Source: an uncultured Clostridia bacterium
Lineage (GTDB): Bacteria > Bacillota > Clostridia > TANB77 > CAG-508
Reading direction: 5' to 3'
NCBI GenBank assembly: GCA_948891265.1
Contig: CAQUBD010000023.1
Coordinates: forward strand, 1 to 10,858
Length of the DNA stretch: 10,858 nt
Part shown: in pieces, positions 1 through 7,472 of the stretch
How positions within the stretch are numbered: the first letter of the stretch is position 1
Layout: each line of letters begins with the position of its first letter
Translations under genes and position numbers: made by a program
Notes under the pieces: generated by a model
The model's database searches: none
Told to the model about the DNA's origin: nothing
What the model saw: only the letters and a program-made list of their open reading frames with translations

Positions 1-121
1 CGTCATTTCATTCAAAAGGAATATAAATATATAGAGATTTAGCCTGAGTGAAAGATGTGCATCATGGTCTATATGACAAAATAATTTTTAAGCGACAGCC
101 ATAGAAAAGGAGATAATTACT
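1..121 (+). other. Upstream leader region, possible 3' tail of an earlier gene
   Basis: Frame 1 is open from the window edge for 13 codons (RHFIQKEYKYIEI) and stops with TAG at 40-42. This could be the very end of an upstream gene, but it is too short to recognise. It does not look like the usual end of a C-terminal transketolase subunit. Bases 43-104 hold no recognised riboswitch, tRNA or terminator. The short GTCAT (2-6) and ATGAC (74-78) complementarity is weak. A ribosome site (AAAGGAG, about 107-113) precedes the transketolase start. Confidence 0.3.
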
Positions 122-961
122 ATGAAAAATGATAAAATAGAGAACATAGAAGAATTAAAGCAAATCGCAAAAGAAATAAGAAAGGGAATTATAGAAGCAG
201 TATATAATGGTAAATCAGGGCATCCTGGAGGGTCGCTTTCAATAGCAGACATAATAACAGTATTATACTTTAATGAAATGAATATAAATCCAGAAAATCC
301 AAAAGATAATAACAGAGATAGATTAGTATTATCAAAAGGACATTGTGCTCCTGCATTATATTCGGCCTTAGCTAATAGAGGTTTTTTTGATGTAAAAGAA
401 TTGAAAACATTAAGAAATATAGAAAGTAGATTGCAAGGACATCCAGATATGAAAAAAATATCAGGAGTAGATATGACAACAGGATCATTAGGACAAGGAT
501 TATCTGCTGCAAACGGAATGGCAATAGCTGGTAAATTAGAAAATAGAGATTATAGAGTTTATTGTATTTTAGGAGATGGAGAAATAGAAGAAGGTCAAAT
601 TTGGGAAGCTGCAATGGCATCAAATAAATATAAACTAGACAATTTGTGTGTAATCGTAGATAATAATAATTTACAAATAGATGGGACAATAGAAGAAGTT
701 ATGAGCTCATATCCAATCGATGAAAAATTTAAAAGCTTTGGCTTCCAAATAATAAATATAGACGGACATGATATTGAAGAAATATTAAAAGCCTTTGAAG
801 TAGCTAAAAATGTAAAAGGAAAACCAACTTGTATAATTGCAAAAACAGTAAAAGGAAAAGGTGTTTCTTTTATGGAAAATCAAGTTGGATGGCATGGGAA
901 GGCTCCAAATGAAGAGCAATATAGAATAGCAATAGAAGAGTTAAGAAATGCAAATAACTAA
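122..961 (+). CDS. Transketolase, N-terminal (TPP/PP-domain) subunit
   Basis: Encodes 279 residues, the normal size for the N-terminal half of a split (two-gene) transketolase. This half binds the thiamine-diphosphate pyrophosphate and Mg2+. With the C-terminal half it moves two-carbon ketol units between sugar phosphates in the non-oxidative pentose phosphate pathway, in the cytoplasm. Motifs seen in order: GHPGGSLS (33-40), SKGHCAPALY (71-80), LQGHPD (104-109), TPP motif GDGEIEEG (151-158) ending in DNNN (180-183), KTVKGKGVSF (241-250) and WHGKAP (257-262). The ATG follows AAAGGAG with normal spacing. The next gene, 49 bases on, is a MATE transporter and not the C-terminal transketolase subunit that usually follows, so the partner must be upstream of the window or elsewhere. 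The family call is secure; the exact sugar substrate is not shown. Dihydroxyacetone or deoxyxylulose synthase halves are less likely alternatives. Confidence 0.95.
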   Translation: MKNDKIENIEELKQIAKEIRKGIIEAVYNGKSGHPGGSLSIADIITVLYFNEMNINPENPKDNNRDRLVLSKGHCAPALYSALANRGFFDVKELKTLRNIESRLQGHPDMKKISGVDMTTGSLGQGLSAANGMAIAGKLENRDYRVYCILGDGEIEEGQIWEAAMASNKYKLDNLCVIVDNNNLQIDGTIEEVMSSYPIDEKFKSFGFQIINIDGHDIEEILKAFEVAKNVKGKPTCIIAKTVKGKGVSFMENQVGWHGKAPNEEQYRIAIEELRNANN

Positions 962-1010
962 TAAATAAGTATATATTAAATAGAATTAGATATAGAAAGG
1001 TGTAGTATAA

Positions 1011-2306
1011 TTGCAAACTAATGAAGTAATAAATGTAAAAAAACAACTAAAAGTATCATTACCAATTGCTTTTGAGAGCCTGATAAATATTCTTATGACG
1101 CTAGTGGATACTTTAGTAATATCTGTATTAGGAACATCAGAATTAGCAGCACTTGGAGCAATGAGTGTAATAATAAATATAATGCAAATGAGTATACAGA
1201 CTATAAATGTTTCAAATAACACTTTAGTAGCAAAAGCTATTGGAGAGAAAAATAATAATAAAGTAAAATTAACAACAGGAAATTCAGTTTTTATGACTAT
1301 ACTAATTTCGATAATAACAATAATAGTTATATATGCCATCCAACCAATGTTTCCAAGATTATTTGAAGTTGACAAAATTTGTATTACATACTTAACTATA
1401 AGATTAATTGGATTTATTCAAAGCTCTATTGTAACTATTTTATCTGGACACCAAAGAACAATAGGCAATCAAGGTAATATATTAGGCTTAAGAATATTTG
1501 CAGTAATATTAAATCTAATTTTAGATTTAATAGCTGTAAAACAAGGATATGGAATTAAAGGAGTAGCGTGGGCTACTGTATTTATAGATACAATACTTGC
1601 AATATATTTATTAGTTAAATCTAAAAAAACAGTAAAATATAAATTTGAGAAGATTTATTTTATAGAAATATTCAAATTATTCAAATGGAATTTTCTAGAA
1701 AGGATTGCCTCAAAAGTTGATAATTTCATATTTAATTTAATTGTAGCAAAGATGGGAAACTTAGAATATGCTGTACATGTTATATTAATACAAATAGCAA
1801 ATATATATGAAGCTTTTATTCAAGGCTTTGGAGATGGAATAACAATTACTGTTGGAATAGCATCTGGAGATAATACAGAAAAAAGTATGAATAAAATAAA
1901 AGAAATAGCAAGGAAATTAATAAATGTTTGCTCTTTTATTTTTCCTATTGTTATCTTGGCTATTTCTATTGTTGTTATGAAAATTTCATTACCAGAAAAA
2001 GAATTGCAAAATATATTTTATAGTGTATTACCATTGCTTATTATAGGAACATATGTAACTATGAGTGCAACATATTATTTCTCTATATTAAGAGGAGTAA
2101 GAGACTTTGAATTTCTTGCCAAAAGAAATATAATAAGCTCTATTGCAAAGATTATATTAACTATTGTCTTAGCTTTTACACCTCTAGGAATTGTAGGTGT
2201 ATGGGTGGCATATTTAGCTTATGGAATAATACAAAAGTATTTATCTAAAAATAGATATAATGAGATGTTTAACAGAAAATTATGTGAAAAAAGAATAGAA
2301 AATTGA
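1011..2306 (+). CDS. MATE family efflux transporter
   Basis: Encodes 431 residues, hydrophobic throughout, with about 12 membrane segments, close to the usual 430-460 of MATE proteins. The N-terminal half has the family pattern LKVSLPIAFESLINILMT (13-30) with DTLVIS just after, then LGTSELAALGA (40-50). The start of the second half (FKWNFLERIASKVDNFIF, about 224-241) repeats this layout, as expected of the inverted MATE fold. MATE proteins export cationic drugs or metabolites in exchange for Na+ or H+ across the cytoplasmic membrane; the substrate here cannot be told. I accept the TTG start at 1011 because AGAAAGG lies 10 bases upstream (994-1000). The next ATG (codon 29) would cut away the first conserved helix. 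It sits 49 bases after the transketolase gene with no visible terminator, so co-transcription is likely. The stop is TGA. Confidence 0.9.
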   Translation: MQTNEVINVKKQLKVSLPIAFESLINILMTLVDTLVISVLGTSELAALGAMSVIINIMQMSIQTINVSNNTLVAKAIGEKNNNKVKLTTGNSVFMTILISIITIIVIYAIQPMFPRLFEVDKICITYLTIRLIGFIQSSIVTILSGHQRTIGNQGNILGLRIFAVILNLILDLIAVKQGYGIKGVAWATVFIDTILAIYLLVKSKKTVKYKFEKIYFIEIFKLFKWNFLERIASKVDNFIFNLIVAKMGNLEYAVHVILIQIANIYEAFIQGFGDGITITVGIASGDNTEKSMNKIKEIARKLINVCSFIFPIVILAISIVVMKISLPEKELQNIFYSVLPLLIIGTYVTMSATYYFSILRGVRDFEFLAKRNIISSIAKIILTIVLAFTPLGIVGVWVAYLAYGIIQKYLSKNRYNEMFNRKLCEKRIEN

Positions 2307-2315
2307 TAATATTAT

Positions 2316-2405
2316 ATGAATGAAAAAGTGAAGAATAAAATGATAATATATATGAAAATTAATAAAAATAAGACAATTTTATATCAGAAATGGAGTAAGA
2401 AATGA
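2316..2405 (+). other. Possible 29-codon upstream ORF overlapping the MFS start
   Basis: Between the MATE and MFS genes, an ATG at 2316 opens 29 codons (beginning MNEKVKNKM, rich in Lys/Asn/Ile). Its TGA (2403-2405) overlaps the MFS ATG as ATGA. Such an overlap could couple translation to the MFS gene. However, no clear ribosome site precedes the 2316 ATG, and the composition is what random AT-rich sequence would give. I list it as a candidate leader only. Confidence 0.15.
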
Positions 2406-3592
2406 AAAAAATTAAGAGCGAAAATCAAATATTAATAATGTTAGCATTCTTTAGTATATCAATGGGATTATGGGAAAATTTTAGACAACTATGGCTACAA
2501 GACAATGGTTTTTCAGCAATAGATATCAGTAATATAATAAGTATTGGAACATTAATAAGTGTGTTAGGAATAATCTTTACAGGCAAATATATAAAATTAA
2601 AAAATTTAAAGGCTTTTGTAACATGTTCTCTAATTTTGAAATTTGCAAACTTATTAACACTACTTATCTTAAATAATACACAAAACACTTTATTAATAAA
2701 AACATGTATAATTATAGATGTATTAACTGGATATATAATTACAACAAGTATATATCCTTTAATTACAACAATTATAAAAAACAATACAATATATAGTAAA
2801 AGAAAACTAACAGAATACTTATTTAAAGATATAGGTATTTTTATTGGAGGACTTCTAATTGGAAGAAGTATATTGGGAATATTAGTAGATTATAATGTTT
2901 GTTTATTCATTTCAATAATATTTTTAAGTATAGCTATTATATTTATACTTAATATGACAGCAGGAACATTTATAGAAAACAAAGAAGAACATAAAAATTC
3001 TATGTTAAAATACATATTAAAAAATAAAATACAAGTAACATATATGATATATACTTTTATAGGAGCTACAGCATTTTCAACAGCATTAGGGCTAAAAATG
3101 TTAACGTTCACAAACTATTTTAAATTTACAGATAGTAGTGCAACCAACTATTTATTAATAATTGGATTAATAGCAGATGGAATTGGAATATTAGCACTAA
3201 AATATTTAACTCCTAAAAATGATTATGTAACAATTACAATTAAATTTGGAATAAGACTTTTGGCTTATACAATAGCATTTTTGGCAAATAATGTAATAGT
3301 ATCATTAATAGCAGTAACTTGGTCAATACTGATTTCTACATCTTATGAAAATATTTGTGATGGATATTATATAAATTTTGTGAATAATGAATATCAATTT
3401 AGATATACAAACTTTAGATATGTAATAAAATATATTGGAGATGCAATAGGGATATTTTTGTGTGGCATAATGTATGAAATTGGACTTAGATATATGCTAG
3501 GTTTATCAGCTATATTTTTAGCTTTACAAATATCTTTGGCATACTACTTAATATATCTAAGAAAAAATTGTAAGCAACACATTTGCAAATAA
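2402..3592 (+). CDS. MFS (major facilitator superfamily) transporter
   Basis: Encodes 396 residues with about 12 hydrophobic segments and a break near the middle: the charged stretch ENKEEHKNSMLKYILKNK, about 193-210, separates two six-helix halves. This is the MFS layout. The first helix ends in WENFRQLWLQDNGFS (24-38), followed by the start of helix 2 at ISNIISIGTLISVLG (42-56), a pattern typical of predicted MFS efflux proteins in Clostridia. The loop after helix 2 (GKYIKLKNLK, 61-70) corresponds to the family's motif A but is degenerate, lacking the usual Asp-Arg. The start is set by GGAG at 2392-2395, six bases before the ATG. It lies 95 bases after the MATE gene on the same strand and just before an AraC-type regulator, which suggests a small-molecule export role. 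The substrate is unknown. Family call good, direction of transport inferred. Confidence 0.82.
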   Translation: MKKIKSENQILIMLAFFSISMGLWENFRQLWLQDNGFSAIDISNIISIGTLISVLGIIFTGKYIKLKNLKAFVTCSLILKFANLLTLLILNNTQNTLLIKTCIIIDVLTGYIITTSIYPLITTIIKNNTIYSKRKLTEYLFKDIGIFIGGLLIGRSILGILVDYNVCLFISIIFLSIAIIFILNMTAGTFIENKEEHKNSMLKYILKNKIQVTYMIYTFIGATAFSTALGLKMLTFTNYFKFTDSSATNYLLIIGLIADGIGILALKYLTPKNDYVTITIKFGIRLLAYTIAFLANNVIVSLIAVTWSILISTSYENICDGYYINFVNNEYQFRYTNFRYVIKYIGDAIGIFLCGIMYEIGLRYMLGLSAIFLALQISLAYYLIYLRKNCKQHICK

Positions 3593-3671
3593 TAAAAATA
3601 TAAATGATGCTTATAAATAGAAAATAAACGAACAAAATTGAAAAGAATAACTATCAAAAGATAACAATTTG

Positions 3672-3680
3672 TGATATAAT
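3672..3680 (+). promoter_or_regulatory. Extended -10 promoter for the AraC-type regulator
   Basis: TGATATAAT at 3672-3680 is a perfect extended -10 element (TG, one base, TATAAT), which can work without a good -35; none is visible at the right distance. A second TATAAT lies at about 3686-3691. Transcription from the first would begin near 3687, leaving a leader of about 33 bases before the ATG at 3720. This would separate the regulator from the MFS gene, which ends at 3592. Confidence 0.5.
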
Positions 3681-3719
3681 TCAAGTATAATATACTAAAA
3701 GAAAGTAAGAAAAAGATTT

Positions 3720-4247
3720 ATGAATATATATAGAGAATTAAATAAAATAATAGAATATATAGAAGAACACCTAGAAGAAAAAATAGAATACAGACAACTA
3801 TCGAAAATGATAGGAGTAAACGAATACACATTCCAGAAAATATTCTCACTAATAAGCAATGTATCAATAGCAGAATACATAAGAAATAGAAGACTATCAA
3901 ATGCAGGACAAGAATTATCTATAAAAAATGAAAAAATAATAGATATAGCAACAAAATATCAGTACAACAATGCAACAGCATTTTCAAGAGCATTTGAAAG
4001 ATTTCATGGAATAAAACCAAGTGAAGTAAAAACAAGACCAGAGAAACTAAAAATGTACACAAAAATACACTTTGATGAAATAGAGGAACACAGCCAAAAT
4101 ATAGAGTATAAAATAGTTGAAAAAGAAGAAATGATTTTATATGGAAAATACAAAATTACAGATAATATAAAAATAAGTAAAGACGCACCACAATTTTTTA
4201 TGGAAACAGAAAGACAATATGGATGTCCACGGATATGGAATGGTTGA
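3720..4247 (+). pseudogene. AraC-family regulator, N-terminal part (frameshifted gene)
   Basis: The open frame gives 175 residues, of which the first 171 are genuine. Residues 1-107 form the AraC/XylS DNA-binding domain with two helix-turn-helix units: EEKIEYRQLSKMIGVNEYTFQK (19-40), then the family signature IIDIATKYQYNNATAFSRAF ending in FHGIKPSEVK (73-104). From about 128 (IEYKIVEKEEMILYGKY) a GyrI-like effector-binding domain begins but is cut off. Near base 4233 one extra A shifts the frame and the protein ends in an unrelated short tail (IWNG) at TGA 4245-4247. Dropping that A would join CGG directly to TAT-GGA-ATG-GTT and restore one gene of about 263 codons ending at 4512. The product is probably a transcription activator of the adjacent efflux genes in its intact form (inference from position). 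The truncated form keeps the whole DNA-binding domain, so it could still bind DNA. A sequencing error is possible. Confidence 0.82.
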
Positions 4248-4512
4248 ATATAAAGACAAAGAAAGATTCTATGTAAAATCATATTGGGTATTATATGACA
4301 AAGAAATTAAAGGATTAGAAAAAAAGATAATACCAAAAAGTAAATGGATTTTAATAAAAATAAATTCGCAAGAAGCAGAAGATATACAAAGAGTATCTAA
4401 AATGTTTTATTATGACTTTTTACCGTGTTGCAAATATAATCTTAGAAGTTTGCCAGAAATAGAACATTATCATGATAGTATAACAGAGTTTTTGATTCCG
4501 ATAGAAGACTGA
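4219..4512 (+). pseudogene. AraC-family regulator, C-terminal effector-binding part (frameshifted)
   Basis: This is the continuation, in the +1 frame, of the regulator begun at 3720. The real homologous part starts at about 4234 (YGMVEYKDKERFYVKSYWVLYD); the ATG at 4219 lies in the overlap and is probably not a true start, as no ribosome site is in front of it. The segment completes a GyrI-like (BmrR/Rob-type) ligand-binding domain: WILIKI, then FYYDFLP, and near the end LPEIEHYHD followed by TEFLIPIED, the common C-terminal ending of this domain (a conserved acidic residue followed by a beta strand). Codon use matches the upstream half. The TGA at 4510-4512 lies inside the left arm of a terminator hairpin. 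Read together, 3720-4512 is one gene with a one-base insertion. Confidence 0.78.
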
Positions 4513-4544
4513 CTTTTTTTGAAATGAAAAAGTCAGTCTTTTAA
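4505..4544 (+). terminator. Rho-independent terminator after the AraC-type gene
   Basis: AAGACTGACTTTTT (4505-4518) pairs perfectly with AAAAAGTCAGTCTT (4527-4540): 14 base pairs around an 8-base loop, followed by TT. The stop codon of the regulator lies within the left arm. The hairpin has A-runs before and T-runs after the GC core, so it may act on both strands, but the neighbouring gene on both sides is on the + strand. It separates the efflux/regulator block from the ATPase operon. Confidence 0.9.
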
Positions 4545-4557
4545 TGTGCAAATTTAG

Positions 4558-4563
4558 TATAAT
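4558..4563 (+). promoter_or_regulatory. Candidate -10 box for the ATPase operon
   Basis: A perfect TATAAT lies at 4558-4563, just after the terminator and about 56 bases before the ATPase start. No convincing -35 is seen at 16-18 bases upstream, where the terminator arm lies. In such AT-rich DNA a lone TATAAT is weak evidence, but a promoter must exist between the terminator and 4619 if the ATPase gene is expressed. Confidence 0.35.
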
Positions 4564-4618
4564 TAATAAAATACAAAAATAATAAAAAGCAAAAAATAAT
4601 TTAAAAGGATGAAATAAA

Positions 4619-6502
4619 ATGAAAGGAAACATATTTGAAATATACCTAACATCGCAACATGTACAAAGTGAAGAATGGCTAAAACTAATACTAAAAATAT
4701 CAAAAATAAACGGAAAGCTAAGTTACTGGAATTTGTGGATACAAATAGAAAACAACTATATAAGGTATTTTATAGAAACAAAAAGAATGTTACCACCAAT
4801 ACTAGGAGAACTAGGAGAATTTTTAATAAAAAAATCAGATGTAAAATTAAAAGAAAAATCCAAAATAGGAAAGCCATGTATATTAACCATAAATTACAAA
4901 ACACTATTAGACATATATGACAAATTCGACACAAGAAAATCGCAAAAAATAAAAAGTGTAAAAATAACATTTTATCCATACAAGCATGATAATTATTTGT
5001 CAACAACACATATTTATAGCAAAAATGAGCAAGGAGAAATCATAAACAGGAAAGTATTTTGGAACAATGAAATTTACAAATTTATAAGTGTAGACTTTAG
5101 TACACACATAAGATTTTTCTATCAAAAAAATCAAGCAAAATATTTGGACACAAAAAAAGTTATAAATGTATTAAATGATGACAAAGAAAATGCCATATTG
5201 AAGGCAAATGTGTTCCCATATTTGCAAGAAGAATTATATTTAAGCTATAAAAATTATGACTTTGCAAAACATTCGATTGTAATAGGAGCGAGTGGTACAG
5301 GAAAATCAAAATTCATAAGTTCAATGATAAAAAAATTATCACAAAACAATGATAATAAAATGAAATATAAAGTAGTAGTAATTGATCCACATGCAGCAAT
5401 GGAAGAAGATATTGGTGGATTAGAAAGCACAAATGTGATTGACTTTAAATCAGAAGAATCAACAATAAATTTATTTGCAAACTCATCAGAAGATATAATT
5501 TCAACAACAGAGTCAATAATGGACATATTCAAAAACATTATTGCAGACAGGTACAACTCAAAATTAGAAAGAGTCCTTAGATATAGTATGCATTTGCTAT
5601 TAGAAAAAGGAGAATTTAACTTAGTAAATTTGAGAAAACTATTAATAGAAATAGAATATAGAAATAAAGTAATAAAAGAAGTAGAGGAAGCAATACAACC
5701 TAATATAATAGAATTCTTTAGAGTTGACTTCAATGAACTAAAAACAAAATCTTACCAAGAAGCAATATCACCAATAATTGCTTTTATTGATGAACTTCAG
5801 TTATTACCAGCAATGAACGAAACAGATACAGTAAAAAATATACAACAAGAAATAGAAGAAAATTTTGTAACAATATTATCATTAGATCAAATGACATTAG
5901 GATTAAACATTACAAAAACAATAGCAGGATTTGCAATGCAACAAATTTTGCAATTAGTCCAAGCTCATACATTTAATGAACATATAATACTAGTTATAGA
6001 CGAAGTAGCAGTAATAGAAAACCCAATAATAAGTAGGTTTTTGTCAGAAGCAAGAAAATACAATTTATCACTAATATTAGCAGGACAATACTTTGAACAA
6101 ATTAGTAGCAATTTGCAAAAAGCAATATTCACAAATGTAATAAATTATTTTATATTTAGAGTTTCAAAAATGGACGCAATACTTTTAGAAAAAAATATGC
6201 AGATGGAAGTTGCAGTTAAAAACTCAATAGCAATAAGATTAAAAATGTTATCAGAGCTAAATGACAGAGAATGTATTGCAAGAATAGGAAAAGAAGGAAG
6301 AATGCTTACAAGTTTTAAAGGAAGAACACTAGACTTTATACCAGTTCCAAGAAAGAAAAATACTAATAAAAAAGAAAAAGAAAAAACAAAAGTAATCGAA
6401 GAAAGAAAGAAAACTTTTGGAATTGAAACAACAAGCACATTAAAAGATATAATGGCAAAGCAATCAACTTCAAGAAAGAAGGTGAATTTTAGCAATGCAT
6501 GA
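4619..6502 (+). CDS. HerA/FtsK-type P-loop ATPase, secretion/conjugation-like
   Basis: Encodes 627 residues. The N-terminal 200 residues are soluble, with no membrane helix, and of unrecognised fold. Residues 215-500 form a RecA-like motor of the HerA/FtsK/VirD4-VirB4 group: Walker A GASGTGKS (223-230) right after HSIVI, then VVVIDPH (252-258), Walker B IILVIDE (456-462), and SEARKYNLSLILAGQY (476-491), which holds the sensor-like Gln of this group. The C-terminal 50 residues are lysine-rich and probably flexible. Such ATPases form hexameric rings that pump DNA or drive substrates through type IV secretion or conjugation machines. Lack of a membrane anchor argues against a classical VirD4 coupling protein and for a HerA- or VirB4-like soluble motor. 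The start has AAAGGAT upstream. The last 8 bases overlap the next gene, so the two are translationally coupled. Which substrate it moves is not shown. Confidence 0.85.
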   Translation: MKGNIFEIYLTSQHVQSEEWLKLILKISKINGKLSYWNLWIQIENNYIRYFIETKRMLPPILGELGEFLIKKSDVKLKEKSKIGKPCILTINYKTLLDIYDKFDTRKSQKIKSVKITFYPYKHDNYLSTTHIYSKNEQGEIINRKVFWNNEIYKFISVDFSTHIRFFYQKNQAKYLDTKKVINVLNDDKENAILKANVFPYLQEELYLSYKNYDFAKHSIVIGASGTGKSKFISSMIKKLSQNNDNKMKYKVVVIDPHAAMEEDIGGLESTNVIDFKSEESTINLFANSSEDIISTTESIMDIFKNIIADRYNSKLERVLRYSMHLLLEKGEFNLVNLRKLLIEIEYRNKVIKEVEEAIQPNIIEFFRVDFNELKTKSYQEAISPIIAFIDELQLLPAMNETDTVKNIQQEIEENFVTILSLDQMTLGLNITKTIAGFAMQQILQLVQAHTFNEHIILVIDEVAVIENPIISRFLSEARKYNLSLILAGQYFEQISSNLQKAIFTNVINYFIFRVSKMDAILLEKNMQMEVAVKNSIAIRLKMLSELNDRECIARIGKEGRMLTSFKGRTLDFIPVPRKKNTNKKEKEKTKVIEERKKTFGIETTSTLKDIMAKQSTSRKKVNFSNA

Positions 6503-7202
6503 AAAACAATGTAAACAAGTATTAGACGAAATATTTATGGAAATATTTGAACAAAAATGTCCATTAAACCTGGAAGAAGCACTATCAGAATTTGCATTTG
6601 ACATCAGATTGCCAAACAAAGTAATAGATGCAGTTGATGGAAAAGAAACATGGGCATCATCTATAAACTCAAATAAATATATAAGCCAATCAAACATGGA
6701 AAAATATGATGAATACAAAGGTTGGATGAGACCTAAAAAAGAACTAAATTCTCTTGATGAAATTATAAAGTTGTGGAATAAGATAAATTATACAACAACA
6801 GAAAGAATATACGATAGTGTGAATGTTTCAAAAAGTGACACAATATATAACTGTGAAAATGTATATAGAAGTCAAGATTGCAGAAAATCTAAAAATGTTA
6901 TTTTTTCAGATGGATGTGGAGACTCAGAATACATACTTGCATGTCAAAGAAGTGGAAATAGTACTTATTGCATAAAAGTAGATGATTCAGGAAATTGCTC
7001 AAATAGTTATAGTGTAATTTGCTCAGCCAAAATTAGCAATTCATTTTTTATACAAGACTGTAATTCTTTACATGAGTGTATGTTTTGCTCACACATTTCA
7101 AATAGAAGATATTGTATTGCCAATATGCAATTTGATAGAAATGAGTACATGCCAATAAAAGAAAAATTAATAAAATGGATGATTTCGCAGTTTATAAGAT
7201 AA
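6495..7202 (+). CDS. Cysteine-rich repeat protein, probable beta-solenoid, unknown function
   Basis: Encodes 235 residues. Residues 1-95 are ordinary alpha/beta-like sequence with two Cys. Residues 104-210 hold 11 Cys at 120, 129, 141, 150, 159, 168, 176, 189, 195, 198 and 207, with many spacings of 9, set in a rolling pattern of Ser/Asn/Asp plus aromatic or Ile (IYDSVNV, IYNCENVYRSQDC, EYILACQRSGNSTYC, CSNSYSVICS, ISNSFFIQDC). The pattern suggests a right-handed beta-helix with a cysteine ladder. It ends in NRRYCIANMQF plus a short helix. From memory, proteins with a similar Cys solenoid ending in YCI-NKQF occur in Candidate Phyla Radiation bacteria; I could not check this. There is no signal peptide. 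It overlaps the ATPase gene by 8 bases, with AAAGGTG (about 6476-6482) as ribosome site, so the two products probably act together. It could be metal binding or a structural scaffold; function unknown. Confidence 0.75.
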   Translation: MHEKQCKQVLDEIFMEIFEQKCPLNLEEALSEFAFDIRLPNKVIDAVDGKETWASSINSNKYISQSNMEKYDEYKGWMRPKKELNSLDEIIKLWNKINYTTTERIYDSVNVSKSDTIYNCENVYRSQDCRKSKNVIFSDGCGDSEYILACQRSGNSTYCIKVDDSGNCSNSYSVICSAKISNSFFIQDCNSLHECMFCSHISNRRYCIANMQFDRNEYMPIKEKLIKWMISQFIR

Positions 7203-7218
7203 AAGTAAAATTATGTAA

Positions 7219-7250
7219 AAAAGTGATTACTAAAAGTATTTACTTTTATT
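7219..7250 (+). terminator. Possible weak terminator after the Cys-rich gene
   Basis: AAAAGTGATTACT (7219-7231) can pair with AGTATTTACTTTT (7235-7247) across a three-base loop: 13 positions with one G-U pair and one mismatch, T-rich on the 3' side. It lies 17 bases after the stop at 7202. GC content of the stem is low, so termination may be partial. The rest of 7251-7380 is AT-rich with no recognised element. Confidence 0.45.
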
Positions 7251-7381
7251 GAATTTTATCATATAAAAATATACAATATAAAAAGAAATCATTTAAGCAA
7301 AATAAATTTTTAAACATTAAAAAATAAAATAGTATATAAATAGAGAATGCAGAAGATAAAGAAGTTAAATTAAAAAAAATA

Positions 7382-7410
7382 TTTACAAATAACTGATTTT
7401 TAAATATAAT
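7382..7410 (+). promoter_or_regulatory. Sigma-A type promoter for the prepilin-like gene
   Basis: TTTACA (7382-7387) and TATAAT (7405-7410) are 17 bases apart, the ideal spacing. Transcription would start near 7417, giving a leader of about 56 bases that ends in a perfect AGGAGG (7462-7467) five bases before the ATG at 7473. Together with the terminator at 8865 this makes the gene a single-gene transcription unit. Confidence 0.65.
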
Positions 7411-7472
7411 AAATACAAATCATATAGGTATGATAAAAAAATAAATGGAAAAAATATACATAGGAGGAATAT

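Noticed and set aside
43..121. Possible riboswitch (for example TPP) upstream of transketolase
   Set aside because: The conserved TPP-riboswitch cores (CUGAGA and the second conserved block) are not there in the right order; the fragment CCTGAGTG is too short to support one, and no terminator or sequestering stem follows.
372..689. Long minus-strand open frames opposite the transketolase, MATE, MFS, ATPase and other genes
   Set aside because: They are antisense shadows of clear + strand genes, rich in Leu/Phe/Ile/Tyr from reversed AT-rich codons, with no ribosome sites or family motifs.
4675..4920. 81-codon + strand frame inside the start of the ATPase gene
   Set aside because: It is an out-of-frame, Lys/Asn-rich read of the ATPase coding sequence with no ribosome site.
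7201..7249. Long-range inverted repeat AAAAGTAAA / TTTACTTTT after the Cys-rich gene
   Set aside because: The arms are pure low-complexity AT sequence about 30 bases apart; the shorter local hairpin at 7219-7247 using the same right arm is more likely to form.
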